DNA of 64,000 nucleotides from Prevotella sp. E9-3 (GTDB taxonomy: Bacteria > Bacteroidota > Bacteroidia > Bacteroidales > Bacteroidaceae). Below are positions 27,811-37,837 of the stretch, piece after piece. The position numbers and the translations under genes are program-made. The notes below the pieces were generated by a model. The model did not search any database. It saw only the letters and a list, made by a program, of their open reading frames with translations, and had not been told where the DNA came from. Location of the stretch: contig NZ_CP091786.1 of the NCBI RefSeq assembly GCF_022024015.1, positions 2,604,001 through 2,668,000 of the forward strand, read 5' to 3'. Within the stretch, counting starts at the first letter, position 1; every line of letters begins with the position of its first letter.

Positions 27811-28919
27811 TTATTGGCCTCCTTAATAGCTTGCTTTGTTGCTTCCAAGTAACCGCGACCCCATTTTTGATCTGGCTCAAGATGATTACCTTCAGCCCAT
27901 TCATTCCATGCATTAATAAACACTAAATTCTCTTCTTTTGAATAGGGTAAAAATTTATTTAGCACATGTAACAGCCATTTTTTATACAAATCTGGCGTGG
28001 AGCCTCTAAAAGCCATAAATGACTTATTCACTCTACGCGGTGCATTATCAAATCCAGGAGATACGCAAGGGTACCATTTGTAATCAGGATAATCTATCTC
28101 TGTCATTTTTTTTACATACTCTGCATAATCAAAGAAAAACGGCCATTTCATAACCCATTTTTTTACCAATGGGACGTGAATAAAGAAGCTTTTCAATTGT
28201 CTAAAAATATTGACCTGTTTTATAAATTTCGACATATTTACAGGCTGGAAATCAAAAGAAGCATCTAATCCTGTTGATAAGGCATCTAGCCCTATTGGGG
28301 AGGATCGACATTCTGCATTGATAAGATATAGTTCCATTCCATATTCTTCTTTTGCAATTTTTCTCCATGTATGTACTGTATGGCTAAAATCTGGAAATTG
28401 TTCAATTTTATATATTGCAAAGACGGGTTTTCCATCAATCCGAATATATCTTTTATCAGGAAAAACATTTTTACACAACCAGCGCATGTGTTCAATATCA
28501 TCTTCATCACAGTAATTTTGTTTTATCAGGACATCTTTAAAACCGCCATCCCAATTTCTTGCCCAATTCTCATTAGCCCAGCAAAGCATAAAAGGGAAAT
28601 CAGGTTCTCCAGACGATAAGATTTCATTAACAGGCCGTTCCATCAACTGATGACCATTAAACCAATAGTGATAATAACAAAAACCATATATGCCATATTC
28701 TCTCGCCAAATCAGCTTGCAACTTCCGAGCTTCTGGCAGTCTTAGGTCGTAAAAACCTGTATCAGAAGGAAGATGTGGCTGATAATGACCGGGATATCTT
28801 GGTTTTGCCTTTGTCACATTCGTCCATTCTGTAAACCCTTTACCCCACCATTCATCATTTTCTTTAAAAGGATGAAACTGTGGTAAATTTATTGCTATTA
28901 TTCGATGAGTTGTATTCAT
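27807..28919 (-). CDS. WbsX family (GH99-like) protein, tandem copy 2
   Basis: The frame extends to 28964, but the ATG at 28919 (MNTTHRIIAINLPQFHPF) is chosen because it matches the beginning of its tandem neighbour and lies 1 base after that gene's stop. The 370-residue product has the WbsX signature ENDEWWGKGFTEWTNVTKAK, GFCYYHYWFNG, CWANENWARNWDGG and a C-terminal NAWNEWAEGNHLEPD. The family resembles GH99 endo-mannosidases and is found in polysaccharide loci; whether it transfers or cleaves sugars is unsettled. The first 130 residues are almost the same as in its neighbour. Confidence 0.85.
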   Translation of the reverse strand: MNTTHRIIAINLPQFHPFKENDEWWGKGFTEWTNVTKAKPRYPGHYQPHLPSDTGFYDLRLPEARKLQADLAREYGIYGFCYYHYWFNGHQLMERPVNEILSSGEPDFPFMLCWANENWARNWDGGFKDVLIKQNYCDEDDIEHMRWLCKNVFPDKRYIRIDGKPVFAIYKIEQFPDFSHTVHTWRKIAKEEYGMELYLINAECRSSPIGLDALSTGLDASFDFQPVNMSKFIKQVNIFRQLKSFFIHVPLVKKWVMKWPFFFDYAEYVKKMTEIDYPDYKWYPCVSPGFDNAPRRVNKSFMAFRGSTPDLYKKWLLHVLNKFLPYSKEENLVFINAWNEWAEGNHLEPDQKWGRGYLEATKQAIKEANK

Positions 28920-28920
28920 A

Positions 28921-30042
28921 TTATTCAATTGTTTGAAACTCCGATATAACTTTTCTGGTTTCATTCAAATAGGCTCTGCCCCATTTCTGATCAGGTTCCA
29001 GATGGTTACCTTCAGCCCATTCATTCCAGGCATTGATAAAAATAAGGTTTTCTTCCCTGCTATATGGTACAAAGGACTTTAATATATGCTTTAGCCATTG
29101 ACCATATAATTCAGGGGTATTTTCGATTATTGCCCAAAATGGCTTATTAATTCTTCTTGGAGAATTATCCCATGATGGAGTTATACCAGGAAACTCCTTA
29201 TACGGTTTAGGTTCTCTTGATATCTCAATATCAATGTATTCCTTATATCTTATTAAGTTTGTTTCTATTGGACTTTTTCGACCCAAAATATTCAGTATTT
29301 TTGTTCTGATACGATAGAAGAACCAATTAATGGGATTCAAACGGGCTTTAGGGAAGCCAGTGTGAAGTCGTGGTTGAAAATCAATTGCAGAATCAAAACC
29401 AGCCTCAATAAACTTTTCGCGATTTGGTTCTGGCCAATTAAGCATAAACGCCAAATATAGATCATAGCCATAGTCTTTTGCAACTGTTCTCCAAGTAAGA
29501 ATCGTATCCTGTATATCAGGGAAAAGAGCGGGTCGATAAACAACAAAAACTGGCTTACCATCAACTTTAATATACCTTTTGTCTGGAAATACCTTTTCAC
29601 ACAACCATCGCATATGATTAATATCATCTTCCTTGCTATACTTCTGCTCAATAAGAACATTTTTAAATCCACCATCCCAATTTCTTGCCCAATTCTCATT
29701 AGCCCAGCAAAGCATAAAAGGGAAATCAGGTTCTCCAGACGATAAGATTTCATTAACAGGTCGTTCCATCAACTGATGACCATTAAACCAATAATGATAG
29801 TAACAGAAACCATATATCCCCGCATCTTTGGCCAAATCAGCTTGCATTTGTCTTGCTTCAGGAAGCCGTAGGTCATAAAATCCCGTATCAGCAGGAAGAT
29901 GCGGCTCATAATGACCCTTAAAACGAGGTCTTGCCTTTGTCACATTCGTCCATTCTGTAAACCCTTTACCCCACCATTCATCATTTTCTTTAAAGGGGTG
30001 ATATTGAGGAAGATTTATTGCAATTACTCTAAATTTGTCCAT
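28921..30042 (-). CDS. WbsX family (GH99-like) protein, tandem copy 1
   Basis: This 373-residue protein shares all WbsX motifs with the gene downstream, but its middle part (about 170-300) differs widely. Two stretches are base-for-base identical between the two genes: 89 bases at 29672-29760 (matching 28546-28634) and 64 bases at 29931-29994 (matching 28805-28868). That suggests a recent duplication or gene conversion limited to conserved parts, leaving the middle free to diverge and perhaps giving two specificities. Confidence 0.86.
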   Translation of the reverse strand: MDKFRVIAINLPQYHPFKENDEWWGKGFTEWTNVTKARPRFKGHYEPHLPADTGFYDLRLPEARQMQADLAKDAGIYGFCYYHYWFNGHQLMERPVNEILSSGEPDFPFMLCWANENWARNWDGGFKNVLIEQKYSKEDDINHMRWLCEKVFPDKRYIKVDGKPVFVVYRPALFPDIQDTILTWRTVAKDYGYDLYLAFMLNWPEPNREKFIEAGFDSAIDFQPRLHTGFPKARLNPINWFFYRIRTKILNILGRKSPIETNLIRYKEYIDIEISREPKPYKEFPGITPSWDNSPRRINKPFWAIIENTPELYGQWLKHILKSFVPYSREENLIFINAWNEWAEGNHLEPDQKWGRAYLNETRKVISEFQTIE

Positions 30043-30060
30043 TTCTTTTTAAATTAGGAT

Positions 30061-31290
30061 TTATAACAAAATCATATCTATCAACTTGTTAAGATCTTTA
30101 TCCTGTCTTTCTTGCACCTTTAAATATTGTAATCTAGATTTTAAACAAAAACTATCATAATTTTTATCATTCAATTCCATCAATCCTTTAAATATATTGC
30201 TAATATAAAATGGAGAGAAATAAATTGGAGCATCACCAAGTACTTCTGGTATTGAAGTGGTGTTAGACGCAATTACCGGCTTTGAATAATGCATAGCTTC
30301 GATAGGAGGGTAACCAAAACCTTCAAAAAAAGATGGATATATTAAAGCATAGCAATGCTTATAAGCATGCAACAAATCTGAATCATTCAAATAGTCAACT
30401 CCTATTACATTTGAATTATTATCCCCCTTATGATTTAATGCAAGGAGATATATATTTGGACAATAATGACTATATCTTCTAAAAGCATCTATTGTTTTCT
30501 GTGGATTTTTTGTATCGCGATTTGCACTTACAAAAAGGAAATACTTCTGATTACTTTGAATCAGTTTTTTTAATACAGAATTTTCAATTTCTTTCTTCTC
30601 TTTGGAATAAAGCCTCTCTGGGCTGTATAATACTTCTACTTTTTCAGATGGAATATCATAGTTGTACATAAGCGAATACTTTGTACTTTCCGACACTGTA
30701 ATAATCGTACTTTTAGGATTATTTTTGACAAGCGAAATAATATTTACAAAATCTCCAACCTCTTTCTTGTGTATCGGATAATTTATATTTTTATAAAACC
30801 ACAAACCAAATTTATATGCATATCGTTTAAATTTCAATTTTTCAACGATACTATTTTTAGATTTCTTTGCAGAATCGAAATTAGATTGTAATAAATGCAT
30901 ATAACCATAAATGTGATTTGAAGTTAGTTCTTGGTATAGCAAGTCATGAACCACACATATAACTTCACATTTGATATCCATCAAGGTTTCATAAGACTGC
31001 AAATACTGGGCACAAGCAATGAAGAACTTATCAATTTTAAAACTACTAACTATCTCGGATATTCTATTATCTGAAACATCCAAAAATGAAACATTATACA
31101 ATTTTGTCAAGCATTCCTCTTGCATATCTGAATATGCAATACCTTTTTGGGAGTCATATAACACATACACATTTCTCTCGTGAAGATTCTTTTGTGTTAT
31201 ATGACTAATCATCTCAAAAAAAACTCTCCTATGATATTCACCTGCACCTGTTTTAAGGGACAGTGTAATAAAATCAAACAATATATTCAT
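30061..31290 (-). CDS. family 4 glycosyltransferase
   Basis: This 409-residue GT-B enzyme has the GT4 donor motif FFEGFGYPPIEAMHYSKPVI followed by SNTTSIPEVLGD. Its N-terminal part is rich in Lys and aromatic residues and divergent. The ATG at 31290 overlaps the stop of the pyruvyltransferase-like gene (ATGA). The substrate is unknown. Confidence 0.87.
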   Translation of the reverse strand: MNILFDFITLSLKTGAGEYHRRVFFEMISHITQKNLHERNVYVLYDSQKGIAYSDMQEECLTKLYNVSFLDVSDNRISEIVSSFKIDKFFIACAQYLQSYETLMDIKCEVICVVHDLLYQELTSNHIYGYMHLLQSNFDSAKKSKNSIVEKLKFKRYAYKFGLWFYKNINYPIHKKEVGDFVNIISLVKNNPKSTIITVSESTKYSLMYNYDIPSEKVEVLYSPERLYSKEKKEIENSVLKKLIQSNQKYFLFVSANRDTKNPQKTIDAFRRYSHYCPNIYLLALNHKGDNNSNVIGVDYLNDSDLLHAYKHCYALIYPSFFEGFGYPPIEAMHYSKPVIASNTTSIPEVLGDAPIYFSPFYISNIFKGLMELNDKNYDSFCLKSRLQYLKVQERQDKDLNKLIDMILL

Positions 31291-32492
31291 GATTTCAAAG
31301 AATTAATAATAAACTGAAGAGATTTATTTCTCAACTTACAGAGCCTTTCATCTACATCATCCCAATCTATTTCCATAAGAATATATTCTTCAACATTTTG
31401 TTCTCCCTTCCATATTAAATTCTCTAATCCAACAAGTTTAATAAGATTAAGAGGTCGTTCATTACTAGCCCCATAAGCCCCCTTCAATGGGGTGTATATA
31501 AAACGCTTATGATGGAGTATACAAAACACTATACCATGAAAAGAAGCAGTTATAACCAGTTTGGCTTGAATAATTAAAGAAAGCCATCTGCCGATAGTTG
31601 CATATTCGTAATTAACATCATTAAATATTTCTCTACATGGAAAATAACCACTACCTGGGGTCACAACTATATCAATATTCTTCTCTTTCGCAAAACTTTT
31701 TAAACCACACCAAGGCAAATTACTAGTCGAACTATAATTCAAACTATAAATAAAAAAGAATGATTTATCATATTCTTTTTCTGTAATATCATTAATCAAC
31801 TCTTCGTAGCTTGATTTACTTAGCAACAATGTCGGGTCAAGAACTAAATTTGCATCAAAACCTACATTTTTACATATTTCAATGCCTGAAGGTTCTCTTA
31901 CGGAAATCGCATCAAATAGAGATAAGAACCAACGTAGTTTACCCATCAATCTATCAGGATAAAAATTATGCCCTATACTTGGAGCATAAGAAATTCTCTT
32001 AACTTTTTTATCCCCAAATTGTAAAAAGAATGCTGCCAATTCATCTTCTGTCAAGTCATAATTCCAAACTTGATCACTACCTGTTATGTATGCATCAGCA
32101 TCAGGAGGATTCTTTCTTAGATCATCAAGTGTATAATATTCACAAGACGATGAAACAATTTTTTCGGATCTAAATCTCTCAAAACATCTCATTGGATTTT
32201 TGAATTCAATAATCCTTCTGTCACTATCCCGTTGAATGTCATTCGCTTTACGTCTTCTCCTTTCTGATATTTCAGGAACAACCAACAAGATTTTAACAAG
32301 GCGTTTTATAAAACCAGACAACTTTTTTTTATATGACCTTCTCTTTTTGACTATAGGAAATTCCGCTCTCCTAAAACGTATAAGAAAAGGGGTATGTCCC
32401 ATGTTTATAAGGCACCGTTGTAATGCCCAGCATTGTAACAATTGCCCATAATTATCATTTGACTGCCAATATGTGATTATACCTATTTTCAT
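31287..32492 (-). CDS. polysaccharide pyruvyltransferase-family protein
   Basis: This 401-residue protein resembles the CsaB/PssM pyruvyltransferase family. It begins MKIGIITYWQSNDNYGQLLQ, with AYITGSDQVWN near 133 and RISYAPSIGHN near 180. The C-terminal half contains ITASFHGIVFCILHHKRFI, the typical SFHG motif. Such enzymes add a pyruvate ketal from phosphoenolpyruvate, giving the polymer a negative charge. Its stop overlaps the next gene's start. Confidence 0.85.
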   Translation of the reverse strand: MKIGIITYWQSNDNYGQLLQCWALQRCLINMGHTPFLIRFRRAEFPIVKKRRSYKKKLSGFIKRLVKILLVVPEISERRRRKANDIQRDSDRRIIEFKNPMRCFERFRSEKIVSSSCEYYTLDDLRKNPPDADAYITGSDQVWNYDLTEDELAAFFLQFGDKKVKRISYAPSIGHNFYPDRLMGKLRWFLSLFDAISVREPSGIEICKNVGFDANLVLDPTLLLSKSSYEELINDITEKEYDKSFFFIYSLNYSSTSNLPWCGLKSFAKEKNIDIVVTPGSGYFPCREIFNDVNYEYATIGRWLSLIIQAKLVITASFHGIVFCILHHKRFIYTPLKGAYGASNERPLNLIKLVGLENLIWKGEQNVEEYILMEIDWDDVDERLCKLRNKSLQFIINSLKS

Positions 32493-32500
32493 TATATATT

Positions 32501-33934
32501 TTATTTCTTTCTACTTAGCATATATTTTACATCTTCAATCTCCTTGAATTTTAATATATATGCTACAATAATGTAAAATGAGAAACCAACTATTCCACCG
32601 ATGACAAGCTGCAAAATCATATTATCAATCATTCTTATAAGTGCTAAGACAACAAAAAACATGACAGCAGACAAAATGTATGAGGCTGCGACATCTTTGG
32701 TCTGACGCCAAAAACCAACGCCCAACAATTTATTTGTATAATATGTATTAAAAAGCATTCCAACAAACGTACCTAATATCTGATAATAACAGAAGGCTAC
32801 TATACCGAAATTCAGAGCGAAACACATCAACATAAAGTTTGTTGTTCTCTTAGCAACTTCCATTTTCAAATAAAGGTCAGTACGCCCTTGTACCTGCAGT
32901 GCGCTTCTATTTAATGACTGTAAAGGCCACCACATAATTGCAAAACAAATAATTTGCAACAAATATATGCACGCTTCCCACTTCTCAGTTATAAGCGAAA
33001 TAATTAAAGGGCGTGCCAAAGCACAAAGAAGAAAAAAAACAGGAAAAGATATAAAACAAGTCATCTTCATCATTCTACGATAAGTTTGTGCAAGATGCTG
33101 CGGATCTGACTGTAATCTACTTAGTACAGGGAAAGTTACTCCCTGTATAATTCCTGTTATCTGCGCAGAAGGCAATTTTGCATAACCTTCAGCCCTATTA
33201 AATACGCCCAAAGTTTCTGGCGTATAGAATTTACCTATAAAAATAGGCGCAACATTAATATATAAAATCTCCAAAACGTTTGCCCCCATAAGTTTATTAC
33301 CATAATTCCAGAGATAACTAAAGGAATTCTTACAAAACTTCTCTCTTGGAATCCACTTTACAGCAAACCACGTCTGTACAAGCCCCATGAGACTAGACGT
33401 AAGATTTGCTATAATAAGAGACCAAAGGCCCAAACCAGAATATGCAGAAGAAATACCTACAATTGCACCAAATATATGATTCACTATTGCTATTCGCGCT
33501 GGGGTTTTGAAATCAAGTTTTCTCTGAAGTATAATTACTTGAGGTGTTCGTAAAGGGCCCCACAAAAAAGCAAGAGCTGTTATGCGAATAAGCGATGTCA
33601 ATACCGGAGTATCATAAAAAACGGCAATCCAAGGAGCAGCTAAAAACATTATTAGATACATGACCGCACCAACTCCTAAGCTGTAATAAAACGACGTTGA
33701 CAAATCTTTCTCCGTTACCTCCTGCTTTCTCACTAACGCCTGAGCAAAACCACTATCAATAAAAACGCCAGCAATGGACATAAATACCGCGGGCAATGCT
33801 GTGATACCATAGTCTGTTGGTGAAAGTAATCGAGCCATCACCACACCTACTGCGAAATTCATAATATGAACTGCAGCTTGATTTAGGAATGTCCAATACA
33901 TTCCTATTTTCGTTTTATATTTTAAATTATCCAT
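32501..33934 (-). CDS. wzx: lipid-linked repeat-unit flippase Wzx
   Basis: This 477-residue MOP-superfamily membrane protein has about 12-14 hydrophobic helices. The N-terminus KIGMYWTFLNQAAVHIMNFAV and VMARLLSPTDYGITALPAVF are typical of the WzxC group. It would move undecaprenyl-linked repeat units across the inner membrane for polymerisation by Wzy. Its ATG overlaps by one base the TAA of the acyltransferase gene upstream, so the genes are coupled. Confidence 0.93.
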   Translation of the reverse strand: MDNLKYKTKIGMYWTFLNQAAVHIMNFAVGVVMARLLSPTDYGITALPAVFMSIAGVFIDSGFAQALVRKQEVTEKDLSTSFYYSLGVGAVMYLIMFLAAPWIAVFYDTPVLTSLIRITALAFLWGPLRTPQVIILQRKLDFKTPARIAIVNHIFGAIVGISSAYSGLGLWSLIIANLTSSLMGLVQTWFAVKWIPREKFCKNSFSYLWNYGNKLMGANVLEILYINVAPIFIGKFYTPETLGVFNRAEGYAKLPSAQITGIIQGVTFPVLSRLQSDPQHLAQTYRRMMKMTCFISFPVFFLLCALARPLIISLITEKWEACIYLLQIICFAIMWWPLQSLNRSALQVQGRTDLYLKMEVAKRTTNFMLMCFALNFGIVAFCYYQILGTFVGMLFNTYYTNKLLGVGFWRQTKDVAASYILSAVMFFVVLALIRMIDNMILQLVIGGIVGFSFYIIVAYILKFKEIEDVKYMLSRKK

Positions 33935-34986
33935 TATCTTCTATAACCTGTTAACAAAGGAAAATACCTATCACATATTTTCGCTACCACATAACAGCAT
34001 GATAAAATAAAAGAGGAAATAAATAAAGCTACCCATACACTATTTGTTTCTATATATTCTTTCAAGATTATATAAAATATTTTATGAAATCCCAGAACTA
34101 TTATAGTTCCATTTGATATTCCCAGAATTACTTTACTCTTATAATTAACGAACAAGGAAGATAATATCATTACAAATATTGTTCCTGATATCCCGCTCAT
34201 AATAAATAATAATGGATAGTGGCCAAAATACATTGTATTAATTGACAAACCGCGAGAGCTATTAAAGTCTATATTTATATTAGTGCAAAAAAGAAGGACA
34301 AGGAAACTTACCCCCCCCAGAATGCAAAGGATAATTTTATTACTATGTTTATACTCTTCAATTCTCAAGAAAAAATTCTTAAAATAAAAACCAATATAAA
34401 AAAATAGAAATCCAACCATCGTCGAATCAAACCTAAACGGTAATAAATTGTCCATTAATAAAAATAAAAACGATAAAAACAAGCAAAACTTGGCGAATTT
34501 ATGGTGCATATATAAATAAGACATTAGAATCTTTATTATTGCCAACGAATAGCAAAACCACATTGCACCAGAAAAAGCAATCGATGTATTACGAAAATCC
34601 CCGCCACTCATTATACCGAGTAGATAACTTCTAAAAAAAGAGAACGTAATTCTTTCTTCATGGCCGTAACAAAAACTCAAGAAAACGCCTATAACCAAAC
34701 ATATTAGGCAGATAAAAATATAGGGAAGGACAAGCTGACGACTGACTTTATTTAATGTTTCCTTGAAGTTCGAGTATTTATATAGAATTCCTGAAACCAC
34801 ATAGAATAAAGGCATATGAAATAGAGTAATAATATGCTCACTATTCCACAATACATTATTTTCAAAGGGAATTCCCATATAATATACATAGTGTCCAAAA
34901 ACAACAAGTAAAATCCCTATGACTTTTGAATAATCTAAAAAATTGGGACGTTTCTTAATTTTTAAATCTGATTCACTCAAATTCAT
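33934..34986 (-). CDS. integral membrane acyltransferase (Acyltransferase_3)
   Basis: This 350-residue protein has about ten hydrophobic helices. The family start RPNFLDYSKVIGILLVVFGH carries the catalytic-type His, and FHMPLFYVVSGILYKY follows. It probably transfers an O-acetyl group onto the repeat unit from the membrane. Very AT-rich DNA, with the rest of the variable core. Confidence 0.87.
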   Translation of the reverse strand: MNLSESDLKIKKRPNFLDYSKVIGILLVVFGHYVYYMGIPFENNVLWNSEHIITLFHMPLFYVVSGILYKYSNFKETLNKVSRQLVLPYIFICLICLVIGVFLSFCYGHEERITFSFFRSYLLGIMSGGDFRNTSIAFSGAMWFCYSLAIIKILMSYLYMHHKFAKFCLFLSFLFLLMDNLLPFRFDSTMVGFLFFYIGFYFKNFFLRIEEYKHSNKIILCILGGVSFLVLLFCTNINIDFNSSRGLSINTMYFGHYPLLFIMSGISGTIFVMILSSLFVNYKSKVILGISNGTIIVLGFHKIFYIILKEYIETNSVWVALFISSFILSCCYVVAKICDRYFPLLTGYRR

Positions 34987-34999
34987 TAAATCTCAATAT

Positions 35000-35902
35000 T
35001 TACAGGATTGAAAAATCACAGTTGTCAGGATCATATCTCAAACGACTATTTATATTAAAACCGTCAATTTGCTTCATTTCATCCATACTTAACTCGAAAT
35101 CAAAAATATTCAAGTTTTCTCGCTGATTATTTTTATTAAAGGATTTTATTATCGGAATCAATCCATTCTGGATATGCCATCTTAATATCACTTGAACCTT
35201 ATTCTTTTTATGGTTCGCAGCAATCTCATTTAGTTTTGGAAGTCTTATTAATCGATCATCAAATCTGGCAATAGGTGTATAAGCTTGTACCTGTATATCA
35301 TTTGCCTTACAAAAAGACACCAAAGATTTTTGCGAAAATAGTGGGTGTACTTCAAATTGATCAATCTCCGGCATTACTCCAGTTGCATCAAATAAACATT
35401 CTATATGGTGCTGATGACAATTCGCAACTCCAATCACTCGGATATAGCCTTCTTCCTTTAATTTTATCAGCTCCTTCCAAGTATTTACATAATAATCTTT
35501 TACAGGCCAATGGAATTGATACAAATCAAGATAATCTGTATCGAGTTTCTTTAACGTACTAAAGAAGTTATCACGAATATTTCCTTTTACCTGTGCTCGA
35601 TTATCAACTCTAGACGTTATAAAAAGATCCTCTCTACTAACACCAGCTTTTTCCCATGCCTTTTTTATTTGAGGAAAATTATTATATGTATCAGAGCTGT
35701 CAATAAGAGTATAACCTAAAGATATTGCATGACTAACACCATCAATATAATGCTTAGTATAAGTCTTTCTACCAAAATAATCACAAAGGCCATTTATACA
35801 TGGAAATCTATTATTGGTAGACGGAAAACGAAAGCCACCAGGTCCATATCCAAGGCAAGGTATTTTTACCCCCCCCACTAATTCAATTTTAGGTATTATC
35901 AT
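35000..35902 (-). CDS. aldo/keto reductase-like protein with an altered catalytic residue
   Basis: This 300-residue protein has the (beta/alpha)8 aldo/keto reductase layout. Asp and Tyr of the tetrad are in LIDSSDTYNN and His is in LYQFHWPVK, but the usual catalytic Lys in the FITSK position is Arg (FITSRVDNR). Late NADPH-site residues are partly conserved (IIKSFNKNNQRENLNIFDFE). It may be a weakened or re-purposed reductase acting on a keto-sugar. It lies between a fusion acyltransferase gene and a membrane acyltransferase gene. Confidence 0.82.
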   Translation of the reverse strand: MIIPKIELVGGVKIPCLGYGPGGFRFPSTNNRFPCINGLCDYFGRKTYTKHYIDGVSHAISLGYTLIDSSDTYNNFPQIKKAWEKAGVSREDLFITSRVDNRAQVKGNIRDNFFSTLKKLDTDYLDLYQFHWPVKDYYVNTWKELIKLKEEGYIRVIGVANCHQHHIECLFDATGVMPEIDQFEVHPLFSQKSLVSFCKANDIQVQAYTPIARFDDRLIRLPKLNEIAANHKKNKVQVILRWHIQNGLIPIIKSFNKNNQRENLNIFDFELSMDEMKQIDGFNINSRLRYDPDNCDFSIL

Positions 35903-35915
35903 ATTTAAAAATGTA

Positions 35916-37781
35916 TTAGTACCACTCTATGTTCTCTTTTACTACTTTTGCTGGTGTCCCTGCTACAAGGCTATGCGGAGGTACATCTTTTGTAACTGTT
36001 GCATTTGCTGCAACAACACTTCCCTCTCCTATAGTAACGCCATTCAAAATAGTACATCCCGTACAGAGCCAAACATGATTTTCTATCGTAACATCCGCTT
36101 GATTTTTGTATCCAGAATCAAGAATTACATGAATGCCGTTCCAGTCTCTGATAGAGACATTTCTACCTATTCGCACACCATTACCTATAGTCATCTTTCC
36201 TGCACACATAATAGTTAAACCAACATTCGCTGCACCATCCCCGATAGTCAACGTTCCACCGTTAACTATTTCAATATATGCACCATAGCGAAGGTTGTAC
36301 CAATGAGATTGATATCTAGTCAAAGGACCATCTTTTATCACTAATTTTGTGTTTGCCTCCATCCTCAGCCCAGAAGGAATATGCATTCCCTTTATCATTT
36401 CATATCCATAAGTTAATTTATTACATATAGTGATTGAAGCTGTAGGGTCAATATCAAAAGATGAACTCTTGGTTGGATATATCAGATGACGCTTGCGCCA
36501 ATCTGATTGAGTATTTTTTCTAAAATTTATAAAGAAGAACTTCTTATAAAGACTGATATTCCATCCATAGAGTGATCTTATTTCCTTTGCAAATCTCCAA
36601 TATGGGCGTATTGTGCGTAGAATTCTGGCAGCAATTCCTTTTAATCCATTATAACTTGGCGCCGTTGGCGACGGTTGGGGGAAATATTTATCGGCAATAT
36701 TTTCAAATGGTTCATTATCCAAATCCTCAAAAAAGGATTTACGATCTATGGTTTCTTTGGGTATTGGTTTTATCAATGCAGGGTTCCCCCAAAAAATCGA
36801 GTCTAAAAGAGTTTCCCTAACTATCATTTTGGAAGATGCCTCATTAAAATAACTCTCACCTTTTTTTGAGTTGAGAAGTATCATTGAGGTACCCACATTA
36901 TTATCCATGTTTTTATCTACTTTCTCAATTCCCCAATAATCGGCTATTGTAATATCGGCTATACGGGGAAATTGCTTGAATTTACATGAATAACACGAAG
37001 GTCGACAAAAAACATTGGTGTGATAACCTCTTCGGAAATCATCATCCATATAAACGCCATAGTAAGACTCACCATTAGCAAATGTCACCTTGCGCGTTAG
37101 ATTACGCCATCCCAATTCTTTATTTTTAGCTTTTACATATACTACTTTACTATTATACTTTCGTTCAAGGGAGTCAAGATATGCCCTATATACTTTAGGT
37201 GAATTAACACCTCGACAGATAAAATCAACAATGATTAGGTTCTCATACTCTTTCCCTAAAAATGCTCTAAGCCCAGCCATTTGACAAGGAGTTCCACATG
37301 CTAAGACTCTATTTCCATTACGCAAAATTTTCTTAATTTCAGCATAAAGACCTGCTGCATTACTTTGAACGTATTTTGAACTTCTTAATTTTTCAAGATC
37401 GTCAGGATTGTTACTTATATAATTGCGAACTGAAAAATCATCATTAAATAATGCGCCACTAACATATCCCCCTTTTTCATACATTGTATCAGCTAGTGCA
37501 GAAAAAGCCCCCCCAGATGTACTATCCCATCTGATTTTCATATCACTATTATAAGCTGCGAATACATGACTCGGATAGTCATAATCGTTCTTTTTCAATG
37601 AGTCAATATTAATAATGGGGCATACTTTCTCACAAAGTCCACACTCAACACATAAGGACTTATCTACTTCAGGATACCAAAACCCTTCTTGATCGATTTT
37701 AAAAGATATAGCTTTATGTGGGCAGATATCTCCACAGGCATTACATCCGCAACAATTATCTTTATTAACAATATCTATCAT
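35916..37781 (-). CDS. ferredoxin/FrhB domain fused to a hexapeptide acyltransferase
   Basis: The frame opens at TTG (37817), but the ATG at 37781 (MIDIVNKDNCCGCNACGDIC) starts right before the iron-sulfur domain and is preferred; length is 621. Order: two 4Fe-4S motifs (CCGCNACGDICP and CVECGLCEKVCP, residues 10-55), an FrhB/F420-dehydrogenase beta-like region (about 65-360, with CGTPCQMAGLRAFL and CRPSCYSCKFK), a basic linker, then a left-handed beta-helix acyltransferase (about 430-621, ending VPPHSLVAGTPAKVV). The two parts usually occur as separate capsule genes. The electron-transfer role is unknown; the fusion suggests a reduction and an acylation on one sugar. Confidence 0.82.
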   Translation of the reverse strand: MIDIVNKDNCCGCNACGDICPHKAISFKIDQEGFWYPEVDKSLCVECGLCEKVCPIINIDSLKKNDYDYPSHVFAAYNSDMKIRWDSTSGGAFSALADTMYEKGGYVSGALFNDDFSVRNYISNNPDDLEKLRSSKYVQSNAAGLYAEIKKILRNGNRVLACGTPCQMAGLRAFLGKEYENLIIVDFICRGVNSPKVYRAYLDSLERKYNSKVVYVKAKNKELGWRNLTRKVTFANGESYYGVYMDDDFRRGYHTNVFCRPSCYSCKFKQFPRIADITIADYWGIEKVDKNMDNNVGTSMILLNSKKGESYFNEASSKMIVRETLLDSIFWGNPALIKPIPKETIDRKSFFEDLDNEPFENIADKYFPQPSPTAPSYNGLKGIAARILRTIRPYWRFAKEIRSLYGWNISLYKKFFFINFRKNTQSDWRKRHLIYPTKSSSFDIDPTASITICNKLTYGYEMIKGMHIPSGLRMEANTKLVIKDGPLTRYQSHWYNLRYGAYIEIVNGGTLTIGDGAANVGLTIMCAGKMTIGNGVRIGRNVSIRDWNGIHVILDSGYKNQADVTIENHVWLCTGCTILNGVTIGEGSVVAANATVTKDVPPHSLVAGTPAKVVKENIEWY

Positions 37782-37837
37782 AGAGTCTATATCAAGATTA
37801 TTTTCTATTTCTGTCAATTATATAATACAACAATCCT

